Of a stretch of DNA of 17,906 nucleotides, positions 7,335-14,303 are shown piece after piece. This DNA comes from Firmicutes bacterium UBA5486 (GTDB lineage: Bacteria > Bacillota > UBA4882 > UBA10575), in assembly GCA_002427045.1 (NCBI GenBank), contig DIPO01000067.1, positions 26,303-44,208 on the forward strand, given 5' to 3'. The notes beneath the pieces were generated by a model that did not search any database, was not told the origin of the DNA, and was given only the letters and a program-made list of their open reading frames with translations. The stretch's first letter is position 1, and each line of letters starts with the position of its first letter. A program made the translations under genes and the position numbers.

Positions 7335-8741
7335 ATGAAACCTTTTATGGATGATAACTTTTTACTAACTAATATTACAGCGGAAAAGCTTTACCACGAA
7401 TATGCTAAGGAGATGCCAATTTTCGACTATCATTGCCACTTAAGCCCTAAAGAGATTGCCGAGAACAAAGAATATAAGAACATAACTGAGGTTTGGTTAG
7501 GCGGAGATCATTACAAATGGCGGGCTATGAGAGCTAATGGAGTTGAAGAGAAGTATATTACAGGTGATGCTGATGATAAAGAGAAATTTATGAAGTGGGC
7601 AGAGACTATGCCTCAGTGTATCGGTAATCCTCTTTACCATTGGACTCATCTCGAACTTAAGAGGTATTTTGGTATAGAAAAGCTTTTCTCTCCCGAAACT
7701 GCGGAAGAGATCTGGGTGCAATGTAATGAGCTTTTACAGAAGGAAGAGTTTAGAGCACGAGGGTTAATTGAAGGCTCAAATGTGAAGGGGCTTTGTACTA
7801 CTGATGATCCTACTGATTCCCTTGAATACCATCAGGCTTTAGCTAAGGACAAGAGTTTTGGGGTGAAGGTGCTTCCTGCTTTTCGTCCGGATAAGAGCTT
7901 TAATATAGAAAAGAAAGGTTTTGCTGAGTGGATTGTAAAACTTGCTGAGGTTACGGGCAAAAAGATTGAGACCTTTACTGATTTGAAAGCAGCCTTAAAG
8001 CAGAGGATTGAGTTTTTCCATGAAGTAGGATGCCGGGTTTCAGATCATGCCTTAGATCCGATTGTTTATCAGGAAGGTACAGAAGAGGAAGCTACTGCTA
8101 TTCTTCAAAAAGCTTTATCTGATAAGGGCTTAACTACTGAAGAGATAGAAAAATTCAAGACTCAGGTTTTACTCTTCTTAGGTAGAGAGTATGCCCGAAA
8201 AGGTTGGGTAATGCAGTTGCATCTTTGTAGTATAAGGAATAATAGTACGAGAATGTTTAAAATTCTCGGTCCAGATACAGGTTATGATTCAATGGGGGAT
8301 TATGTATATGCCCAGGCGCTTGTGAAATTCTTGGATAAGCTTGATGAGACCGATGAACTTCCGAAAACAATCCTTTATTCGCTTAATCCTGGTGATAATG
8401 AGATGCTGGCTACAGTTGCCGGATCGTTTCAGGGTGGTGGAATTCCTGGTAAGATGCAGCTTGGTTCGGGTTGGTGGTTTAATGATCAAAAGGATGGCAT
8501 GATTAGGCAGATGGTTGCTTTAGCCAATATTGGTCTTCTTAGCAGATTTATCGGGATGTTAACTGATTCCAGAAGTTTCCTATCATATACCAGGCATGAG
8601 TATTTCCGGAGAATTCTCTGTAATCTGCTGGGTGAGTGGGTCGAAAATGGTGAGGCCCCGAATGATCTGGAACTGCTCGGCAATATGGTGAAGAATATCT
8701 GTTATAATAATGCCCTTGAATATTTTGGGGTTGAGCTTTAA
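7335..8741 (+). CDS. uxaC: Uronate (glucuronate/galacturonate) isomerase
   Basis: Converts D-glucuronate to D-fructuronate and D-galacturonate to D-tagaturonate, the first step of uronic acid breakdown, in the cytoplasm. At 468 residues the length is right for UxaC, an amidohydrolase-superfamily TIM barrel. The N-terminal metal-site motif is FDYHCHLSP (His33, His35). Further signatures are EVWLGGDHYKWRAMRANG, VSDHALD, MQLHLCSIRNN, SLNPGDNE, GSGWWFNDQKDGM and the C-terminal LTDSRSFLSYTRHEYFRR. The ATG is preceded by GGAGG. It has its own promoter and is separated from the downstream aldolase gene by a leader-like element and a strong terminator, so the two are probably transcribed separately. 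No uxaB, uxuA or kdg gene is in the window. Confidence 0.96.
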   Translation: MKPFMDDNFLLTNITAEKLYHEYAKEMPIFDYHCHLSPKEIAENKEYKNITEVWLGGDHYKWRAMRANGVEEKYITGDADDKEKFMKWAETMPQCIGNPLYHWTHLELKRYFGIEKLFSPETAEEIWVQCNELLQKEEFRARGLIEGSNVKGLCTTDDPTDSLEYHQALAKDKSFGVKVLPAFRPDKSFNIEKKGFAEWIVKLAEVTGKKIETFTDLKAALKQRIEFFHEVGCRVSDHALDPIVYQEGTEEEATAILQKALSDKGLTTEEIEKFKTQVLLFLGREYARKGWVMQLHLCSIRNNSTRMFKILGPDTGYDSMGDYVYAQALVKFLDKLDETDELPKTILYSLNPGDNEMLATVAGSFQGGGIPGKMQLGSGWWFNDQKDGMIRQMVALANIGLLSRFIGMLTDSRSFLSYTRHEYFRRILCNLLGEWVENGEAPNDLELLGNMVKNICYNNALEYFGVEL

Positions 8742-8765
8742 GCTAAATAGTTGCTTACCTTAGCT

Positions 8766-8855
8766 TCGCTGGGGCATATGAAAGAATGAAAATACAACTT
8801 TCATCTAAAGCTTACAAAGGCTGCCATTCAACCGAGCGACGAGTATCGAGATAGT
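8766..8855 (+). promoter_or_regulatory. Putative structured leader element, copy B (after uxaC)
   Basis: The second copy of the element at 450-555. Conserved blocks are at 8781-8794, 8808-8829 and 8834-8855. TCGCT (8766-8770) can pair with AGCGA (8835-8839), matching in position the closing pairing of copy A but with different bases. TGAAAG (8779-8784) can pair with CTTTCA (8798-8803), where copy A has A-rich and T-rich arms, a covariation-like change. GGAGG at 8860-8864 sits where copy A has its Shine-Dalgarno site, but here it runs straight into an intrinsic terminator instead of a gene start. It lies 25 nt after the uxaC stop. Confidence 0.45.
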
Positions 8856-8864
8856 ATGCGGAGG

Positions 8865-8900
8865 AAAGAAGTAAGTGAATTTTATCACTTACTTCTTTTT
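8865..8900 (+). terminator. Strong intrinsic terminator after uxaC / copy B
   Basis: AGAAGTAAGTGA (8867-8878) pairs perfectly with TCACTTACTTCT (8885-8896) across a 6-nt loop, followed by TTTT. Two more A-T pairs extend the base. It may end the uxaC transcript. Because it directly follows a leader-like element with an SD-like GGAGG, it may also be the expression platform of a transcriptional attenuator for the aldolase gene. Confidence 0.8.
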
Positions 8901-9023
8901 ATGTACCCAAGTAAGATCTTTTGGAAGGGATTTTTAAAAAAGAGATGTATATAAAGAATCAAGAGGCTTTGTATCTGCGCAAAGAATAGATGGAAGAAGA
9001 AAAAGGTTAAGGAGTATTAATTA

Positions 9024-9659
9024 ATGAATGAAGTTCAATTAAGGAATGACATTGTAGAAGTAGGCCGCCGGATCTGGTTACGGGGATATGTTGCTTCCAA
9101 TGATGGGAATATTACTGTCAGAATTGGTCAGGATGAGTTTCTTACCACTCCTACAGGTGTCAGTAAAGGTTTTATGACTCCGGAGATGATTGTTAAAGTT
9201 AATGGAGAAGGCAAAGTTATAGCAGGTGAGCTTAAGCCCTCATCTGAGCTGAAAATGCATCTGAGCGTATACCGGAGCCGGCCAGATGTGATGGCAATTA
9301 CCCATGCTCACCCACCGGTTAGTACTGCTTTTGCTGTTACTGGTCAAGCACTTTCCAAACCTGTATTACCAGAAGTGATTATTAATCTGGGTCAGATTCC
9401 GCTAACAGAGTATGGTACCCCTTCAACTGAAGAGATTCCCCAGGCGCTTTCTAAATATCTTGCAGGCCATGATGCTTTTTTACTTGAGAACCATGGAGTG
9501 TTAACTCTAGGTACCGATGTATATAATGCCTATTATAAAATGGAGACTGTAGAACATTTTGCTATGATTACTCTGATAGCCCGACAGTTGGGTGGTGAAA
9601 GGGAGCTTTCACGGGAACAGGTTGATAAATTAATAGAACTCCGAAAGAAAATGGGGTAA
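9024..9659 (+). CDS. Class II aldolase, L-fuculose/L-rhamnulose-1-phosphate aldolase type
   Basis: A zinc-dependent cytoplasmic aldolase splitting a 6-deoxyketose 1-phosphate into dihydroxyacetone phosphate and L-lactaldehyde. At 211 residues it is the size of FucA. The catalytic and zinc residues stand at FucA-like positions: Glu75 in KPSSE, His94 and His96 in THAHPP, and His157 in LLENHGV. The phosphate-binding loops are SNDGNITVR and TPTGVSKG. GGAG lies 9 nt before the ATG. The rhamnulokinase gene follows 48 nt after its stop, so in this context rhamnulose 1-phosphate is the likely substrate, although sequence size points to the FucA subgroup. The symbol is left blank for this reason. No rhamnose or fucose isomerase is in the window. 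Confidence 0.88.
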   Translation: MNEVQLRNDIVEVGRRIWLRGYVASNDGNITVRIGQDEFLTTPTGVSKGFMTPEMIVKVNGEGKVIAGELKPSSELKMHLSVYRSRPDVMAITHAHPPVSTAFAVTGQALSKPVLPEVIINLGQIPLTEYGTPSTEEIPQALSKYLAGHDAFLLENHGVLTLGTDVYNAYYKMETVEHFAMITLIARQLGGERELSREQVDKLIELRKKMG

Positions 9660-9707
9660 ATAAGCTCATCCAGGGGATCAGTAGAAACAAAGAGAGGGGT
9701 GAAAATA

Positions 9708-11186
9708 ATGGGTAAACGCACGGTACAGATGCTAGGTTTTGATTTGGGTGCTACCTGTGGCCGGGCGGTTCTGGGAGAATTTAATGGAGAACGTATTAGT
9801 TATAAAGAAATTTACCGGTTTCCTAATGAGCCGGTAAGGTTAAATTCTAATCTTTATTGGGATATTTTAAGAATATGGCGAGAGATGAAGAAAGGGATCA
9901 AAAAAACGCTGGCCGAGGGAGTTGAATTATCAAGTATTGCAGTGGATACCTGGGGGGTAGATTATGGTTTGGTAGATAAACAAGGGCGTTTATTCTCCAA
10001 TCCCTATCATTACCGAGATCAACGTACTGCTTCTGTGATGTCAAAAGTAGTGGAAGAGTTAGGTGCAGATTACCTTTATGGGTGTACCGGTATCCAATTC
10101 CTCTCTTTTAATACTATTTTTCAATTAGCAGCAGATCTAATGGAAAATAAAGGGATTATCGATTTAACGGATAAAGTATTGCTAATGCCAGATCTTTTTA
10201 ACTATTTCCTTTCTGGGGTACAAGCAGCGGAATATTCGATTGCTACTACTACTGGTTTACTTAATTTTAGAAGTAAAGTATGGGATCAGGAATTATTAGC
10301 TAAAATGGGGTTCCCCATTGAGAAACTTCCACCGATAATTCCTCCGGGCACAGTATTAGGGCCACTTACACCAGAACTCTGTTGTGAGCTTGGCTGCAAA
10401 CCGATTCCAGTTGTGGCGGTTGCAGGCCATGATACTGCTTCTGCGCTAGCTGCGACTCCCCTAAAACCAGGAAATGCTTTTATTAGTAGTGGGACTTGGT
10501 CCTTAATGGGTATGGAACGGGATGAACCAGTAGTTACTCCATCTTCACGTAAGTATAATTTTACTAACGAGGGTGGGATTGACTATTCAATCCGGTTACT
10601 TAAAAATATTAATGGTTTATGGTTGATCCAAGAGTGCCAGCGGATCTGGCAGCAGGATGATCCGAATCTTGATTTTTCCTCAATTTCAAATTTAGCATCA
10701 AAAGCCAAACCTTTTAAGTCAATTGTAAATTCAGCAGACCAACGCTTTTTCGCACCATTAAATATGGTGGAAGAAGTTCAACAATACTGCCGGGAGACAG
10801 GTCAGCAAATTCCTGAAGGTATCGGTGAGATAGCCCGTTGTATCTATGAAGGTATTGCTTTGGAATATCGATTAATTGCCGAACAAATTCAGATTGTTAC
10901 GGGGGAAAGATTGAAAGGGATTCATATTGTCGGTGGTGGTTCAAAGGATGAATTTTTGTCGCAGTTGACTGCTGATCTGTTAGAAGTACCGGTGACTACC
11001 GGCCCAGTAGGAGCTACAATCATCGGAAACTTGGTTGTTCAATTAATGAGTATGGGATTAATCCAGAATCTAAAAGAAGCCAGAGAAGTAGTTAAAAAAT
11101 CTTTTCAACTAAAAGAGTATTGGCCACGGCAGACTAAAAGTTGGGAAAAGTTTTACCAGGCATATCTTAGGCTGGTAGAAAAATAA
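9708..11186 (+). CDS. rhaB: Rhamnulokinase (FGGY family)
   Basis: Phosphorylates L-rhamnulose to rhamnulose 1-phosphate using ATP, feeding the adjacent aldolase. The 492-residue FGGY kinase has the N-terminal phosphate loop LGFDLGATCGRAV (from about residue 9). It also has AVDTWGVDYGLVD (80s), YHYRDQRT (about 100-107), the catalytic Asp in AGHDTASA (His241, Asp242) and SSGTWSLMG. The C-terminal nucleotide loop is HIVGGGSKDEFLSQLTAD. I chose ATG 9708 because GAGAGGGG (9692-9699) lies 8 nt upstream. An in-frame GTG at 9699 overlaps that site and is unlikely. A hairpin after the stop codon has its T-run on the opposite strand, so it mainly serves the convergent zinc-ribbon gene. Confidence 0.94.
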   Translation: MGKRTVQMLGFDLGATCGRAVLGEFNGERISYKEIYRFPNEPVRLNSNLYWDILRIWREMKKGIKKTLAEGVELSSIAVDTWGVDYGLVDKQGRLFSNPYHYRDQRTASVMSKVVEELGADYLYGCTGIQFLSFNTIFQLAADLMENKGIIDLTDKVLLMPDLFNYFLSGVQAAEYSIATTTGLLNFRSKVWDQELLAKMGFPIEKLPPIIPPGTVLGPLTPELCCELGCKPIPVVAVAGHDTASALAATPLKPGNAFISSGTWSLMGMERDEPVVTPSSRKYNFTNEGGIDYSIRLLKNINGLWLIQECQRIWQQDDPNLDFSSISNLASKAKPFKSIVNSADQRFFAPLNMVEEVQQYCRETGQQIPEGIGEIARCIYEGIALEYRLIAEQIQIVTGERLKGIHIVGGGSKDEFLSQLTADLLEVPVTTGPVGATIIGNLVVQLMSMGLIQNLKEAREVVKKSFQLKEYWPRQTKSWEKFYQAYLRLVEK

Positions 11187-11216
11187 AAAACTCCTTCACT
11201 AAAAAGTAAAGGAGTT
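11184..11216 (-). terminator. Terminator of the zinc-ribbon gene, between convergent genes
   Basis: AACTCCTT (11189-11196) pairs with AAGGAGTT (11209-11216). An inner ACT/AGT pair, one mismatch and an AAAA loop complete the hairpin. Read on the minus strand the stem is followed by TTTTTTATTTTT, a classic intrinsic terminator for the gene starting at 11533. On the plus strand it is followed by AAAAAC, so termination of rhaB here would be weak. Confidence 0.75.
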
Positions 11217-11236
11217 AAAAACAGAGTAATTAAAGC

Positions 11237-11533
11237 TTAATATCTGTTTCTTTTCTGAGAAAAACACTCGCGGCAGTAAACCGGACGGTCACCGCTGGGC
11301 TGAAAAGGAACCTGAGTTTCTTCGCCACAAGCTGCACAAACTGCAGGATACATTTCACGTGGTCCGCGAGAACCAAACCTGCCACCATTTCTTTGTTTTC
11401 TGGCAGCCCGGCATTGGGGGCAACGACCAGGTTCATTAGTGAATCCCTTTTCGGCATAAAATTCCTGTTCCGAAGCCGTAAAAGCAAACTCATTTCCACA
11501 GTCACGACAGACTAAGGTTTTGTCTTCGTACAT
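11237..11533 (-). CDS. Double zinc-ribbon protein, CxxC-rich (function unknown)
   Basis: A 98-residue cytoplasmic protein with four CxxC pairs: Cys9/12, Cys38/41, Cys66/69 and Cys87/90. They form two zinc ribbons joined by a basic, glycine-rich linker (about 43-59). The opening MYEDKTLVCRDCG...FTASEQEFYAEKGF is a familiar Bacillota/Chloroflexota 'probable zinc-ribbon domain' family, often named only as CxxC-x17-CxxC protein. The basic tail SQKRNRY and linker suggest nucleic-acid binding, by inference. I chose ATG 11533 because GAGGAGG stands 6 nt upstream. In-frame ATGs at 11548 and 11539 overlap or abut that site. It has its own promoter at 11662-11690 with a leader of about 120 nt, and its own terminator. 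Confidence 0.85.
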   Translation of the reverse strand: MYEDKTLVCRDCGNEFAFTASEQEFYAEKGFTNEPGRCPQCRAARKQRNGGRFGSRGPREMYPAVCAACGEETQVPFQPSGDRPVYCRECFSQKRNRY

Positions 11534-11661
11534 TGACATCCTCCTCATATTTATTGCCCGGAACGGTTTAGGACATAACTCTTATTTCTCCCTGACTTTG
11601 AGCAATAACTATGAGAAGGGATAAATAATGTATTTCACTAAACTTTCACTGGAGCATTTGT

Positions 11662-11690
11662 ATTATAACATTCAAGGGGATGATTGTAAA
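11662..11690 (-). promoter_or_regulatory. Strong sigma-A promoter of the zinc-ribbon gene
   Basis: On the minus strand TTTACA (11690-11685), a 17-nt spacer and a perfect TATAAT (11667-11662) preceded by TGT, an extended -10. This gives a leader of roughly 120 nt before ATG 11533. No known riboswitch was recognised in that leader. Confidence 0.75.
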
Positions 11691-11780
11691 GAACCAATCG
11701 GGAGTGTAAATGGGCCCTTTAGGAACCTATTTAAGCCATAGGAAACTATTTCGCTAGAAACCTTTTAAATATGACAGAAA

Positions 11781-12374
11781 TTAGCAATAAGGCGAAAAAT
11801 GTTCCGGATCTACCAGTTCTCTATATTTTTTAACCACTTCTTGTATATCTACCCAGACATCAATTTTTCGCCTAGGATCCCGTAATAAGGCTGCGGGGTG
11901 AAAGGTTGGCATATATAGAATACCCTCGTGTTCTCGCCATTTTCCTCTTACTTTAGTAATACCTTCCGAACGATTTAAAGCATACCGGAGAGCAGTGGCT
12001 CCTAGTAATAAAATAATCTGCGGCTGTAAAATCTGGATTTGTGCTTGTAGATAGGGGAGACAGGCGGCACTTTCGTCGGCAGAAGGAATGCGGTTTGAGG
12101 GTGGACGGCACTTCACAATATTGGTAATATAAGCATTAACCTTTCGATCAAACCCTCCGGCAGCAAGAATTTTATCTAATAACTGGCCGGCAGTTCCAAC
12201 AAAGGGACGGCCAAGACGATCCTCTTCAGCCCCTGGCCCTTCTCCGATTACCATCAGGCCGGGTTGGCCTTCACCAAATACTACCTGTTGACATCCTGCT
12301 CTTAATTTGCAATTCCGACAAACTAAAGCTTTCTTTTTTAATTCATCAAGCTGTAAGGTTATCTCAGTTGACAT
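11781..12374 (-). CDS. Family 4 uracil-DNA glycosylase (Fe-S)
   Basis: Removes uracil from DNA at the start of base excision repair. A 197-residue protein with the family-4 iron-sulfur ligands Cys19, Cys22, Cys89 and Cys105 (Cx2C, then a pair 15 residues apart). The active-site motif is GEGPGAEEDRLGRPFVG (44-60). The DNA-intercalating motif is FHPAALLRDP with His159. It belongs to the thermophile-type UDGa group, which is also common in many mesophilic bacteria. I chose ATG 12374 (MSTEITLQ): a GGGGGTG stretch precedes it, while the upstream in-frame ATG at 12419 has no ribosome binding site and adds 15 atypical residues. It is divergent from rlmD. Confidence 0.92.
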   Translation of the reverse strand: MSTEITLQLDELKKKALVCRNCKLRAGCQQVVFGEGQPGLMVIGEGPGAEEDRLGRPFVGTAGQLLDKILAAGGFDRKVNAYITNIVKCRPPSNRIPSADESAACLPYLQAQIQILQPQIILLLGATALRYALNRSEGITKVRGKWREHEGILYMPTFHPAALLRDPRRKIDVWVDIQEVVKKYRELVDPEHFSPYC

Positions 12375-12606
12375 TAAAACACCCCCGGTAAAATTAGCTT
12401 TATGTTTTAAGTTCCGCATAGAAGATCAGAAACCTTCCAAAGGAAAATAATTAAAGGAAACTCTCTAATTTTCCGTTTAAACTAAAGGGAGATGATTGTT
12501 TTTCAAACAGTGTTTATGATATCTTTATGATAGAAGGAACCTCTTGTAGGTAACGAATTATGCATTTTCTAAATTTATGATTATTTAGGGTTTGGAGGTA
12601 ATAGAA

Positions 12607-13989
12607 GTGGCTCAAACTCAACAAGTACCTGTAAAAATAGGAGAAGAAATTGTTGTCGAGATTAATGGTTATGCCACGCAAGGCGAAGGTGTCGGCAAAC
12701 ATAAAGGTTTTATTGTTTTTGTCCCTGATAGCTTGGATGGTGAGACAGTTCGAACAAAAATTGAGATGGTGAAGAAAAATTATGCCCGTGGGGAACTGGT
12801 TGCAGTTCTTAAAGACTCGCCCCACCGGGTAGAACCGGCCTGTTCTCTTTATACTCTTTGTGGTGGTTGTCAGCTTTTACATTTAGACTATGAAGGACAG
12901 TTGGAATTTAAACGCCAACGGGTTATTGATGTCCTGGAACGTTTAGGGGGATTAAATAATGTACAAGTTAACCCGGTAATTGGGATGCCCGATCCCTGGA
13001 AGTATCGGAATAAAGTTCAGTATCCTTTTGCTCTGGCTGATGAACAAGTGATCATCGGTTGCTACCAGCAAGGTACTCATAATGTAGTAGATACCAGAGA
13101 ATGTCTGATTCAGCATAATCTAAATAGCCGGATAATGAACCGTTTACGTGAATTAGTACAGGGAATGGGAATCTCTATTTATGATGAGAATACCGGGCGA
13201 GGTCTTTTACGCTATGTTTTAGTAAAGAATGGCTTTGAATCCGGGGAAGCAATGGTAGTCTTAGTAACCAATGGCCCTGAATTTCCAGAGGGTAAGGAAC
13301 TAGCCCGGATGTTGGCAGCAGGTTTTCCGGAACTCAAAAGCGTCGTCCAGAATATTAATACTGGAAGCGGCAATGTAGTACTAGGTGATAGAAACAAAGT
13401 ACTCTATGGTAAAGATGGGATTATTGATCGGCTAGGAGATTTGGAGTTTAAAATCTCAGCTACTTCCTTTTTTCAAGTGAACCCTGCCCAGACCAAGATT
13501 TTATACGGAAAAGCCTTAGAATACGCAAATCTGACAGGGAAAGAGAGAGTTCTGGATGCTTATTGTGGTGTTGGCACTCTTACGCTTTTTATGGCAAAGA
13601 AGGCCAAAGAGGTATATGGTATAGAGGTGATTCCTGAAGCAATCGAGGATGCAGAAGAGAATGCTATAAGGAATAATGCTGATAATGTTACCTTTGTAAT
13701 CGGTGCAACTGAAGATGTGCTCCCCAGACTAGTCAATATTGGGATTGATTTTGATGTTGCGGTGGTCGACCCGCCGCGGAGTGGCTGTGAGCAAAGAGTC
13801 CTTGAAACTTTAGCCCAAGTACAAGTGGGGCGGATTGTTTATGTAAGCTGTAATCCAAGTACTTTAGCGCGGGATCTGAAGTTCCTGGTGAATCGAGGCT
13901 ATAAGGTCCAGGAGATCCAGCCGATTGATATGTTTCCGCATACTTATCACGTTGAGTGCGTGACATTGATGTCAAGGGTTGAGAAGTAG
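12607..13989 (+). CDS. rlmD: 23S rRNA (uracil-5-)-methyltransferase, TrmA/RlmD family with Fe-S and TRAM
   Basis: Methylates C5 of a uridine in 23S rRNA (U1939 in RlmD; the Bacillota enzyme RlmCD also acts on U747). A 460-residue protein with an N-terminal TRAM domain (about 8-70) and a [4Fe-4S] cluster from Cys79, Cys85, Cys88 and Cys166. The SAM motif is LDAYCGVGTLTLFMAKKA (316-333), followed by VVDPPRSG (386-393) and the catalytic Cys415 in YVSCNPSTLARD. I chose GTG 12607 because GGAGGT lies exactly 7 nt upstream. An earlier in-frame TTG at 12592 overlaps that site. RlmD versus RlmC/RlmCD cannot be settled by sight. Confidence 0.92.
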   Translation: MAQTQQVPVKIGEEIVVEINGYATQGEGVGKHKGFIVFVPDSLDGETVRTKIEMVKKNYARGELVAVLKDSPHRVEPACSLYTLCGGCQLLHLDYEGQLEFKRQRVIDVLERLGGLNNVQVNPVIGMPDPWKYRNKVQYPFALADEQVIIGCYQQGTHNVVDTRECLIQHNLNSRIMNRLRELVQGMGISIYDENTGRGLLRYVLVKNGFESGEAMVVLVTNGPEFPEGKELARMLAAGFPELKSVVQNINTGSGNVVLGDRNKVLYGKDGIIDRLGDLEFKISATSFFQVNPAQTKILYGKALEYANLTGKERVLDAYCGVGTLTLFMAKKAKEVYGIEVIPEAIEDAEENAIRNNADNVTFVIGATEDVLPRLVNIGIDFDVAVVDPPRSGCEQRVLETLAQVQVGRIVYVSCNPSTLARDLKFLVNRGYKVQEIQPIDMFPHTYHVECVTLMSRVEK

Positions 13990-14006
13990 GGGTATTCAAA
14001 ACACTG

Positions 14007-14092
14007 ATAAATAAAGGGTTTTCAAGGTTGTAAGATTTTCTGTCTGATGTCTGGCAGTCCTCTTAACCTTGGAAATCCTTATTTTTATTTAT
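14007..14092 (+). terminator. Long imperfect inverted repeat after rlmD (terminator or island boundary)
   Basis: The arm 14007-14035 pairs with 14061-14092 around a 25-nt loop. Matching segments are ATAAATAAA with TTTATTTAT, GGGTTTTC with GGAAATCC, AAGGTT with AACCTT and AAGA with TCTT. Small bulges interrupt the stem. The 3' arm is T-rich (TTATTTTTATTTATT), so it could end the rlmD transcript. It stands exactly between a housekeeping gene and the AT-richer R-M island, so it could also be an insertion-related repeat. Confidence 0.5.
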
Positions 14093-14239
14093 TGAGGAAA
14101 CAGGTCGACTGTAAAAAAGTGTGTAGGGTTGAGTTGACAGATTAGATAAAATCGTAGGGTCGAGGAGATAGGATAGATATACATGGGGTTAAACAGATAA
14201 TTGATTGAGAAAACACTTAGTAATTTAGGACTAAAGAAC

Positions 14240-14267
14240 TTGAAATTATAGCGCAATGCGCTATAAT
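14240..14267 (+). promoter_or_regulatory. Promoter of the M.HhaI-like gene with palindromic operator holding two GCGC sites
   Basis: TTGAAA (14240-14245), a 16-nt spacer and a perfect TATAAT (14262-14267). A 23-bp perfect palindrome, 14245-14267, fills the spacer and the -10 box: arm ATTATAGCGCA, one central base (14256), then the exact complement. Each arm contains GCGC (14251-14254 and 14258-14261), the sequence expected to be methylated by the gene's own product. A bound protein here would cover the -10 box. The likely binder is the methyltransferase itself or the small regulator encoded at 17392. Confidence 0.8.
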
Positions 14268-14303
14268 GATAGTAGAAATTAAAACTTAAAGAGGAGATTC
14301 ACT

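Larger units (their letters stand above)
13990..14303. other. Spacer between rlmD and the R-M island
   Basis: This 314-nt stretch has no gene. It holds the long imperfect inverted repeat (14007-14092). A stretch at 14100-14220 carries a near-repeat (AGGGTTGAG and AGGGTCGAG), where I see no clear signal. The promoter-operator of the M.HhaI-like gene follows at 14240-14267. Confidence 0.6.

Noticed and set aside
8856..8954. A short ORF starting at the ATG in leader copy B
   Set aside because: The start has no SD site upstream, the frame runs through the terminator stem, and the product has no recognisable feature.
13733..13999. An 88-codon minus-strand frame over the end of rlmD
   Set aside because: It is the antisense shadow of the conserved catalytic region of RlmD and has no ribosome binding site.
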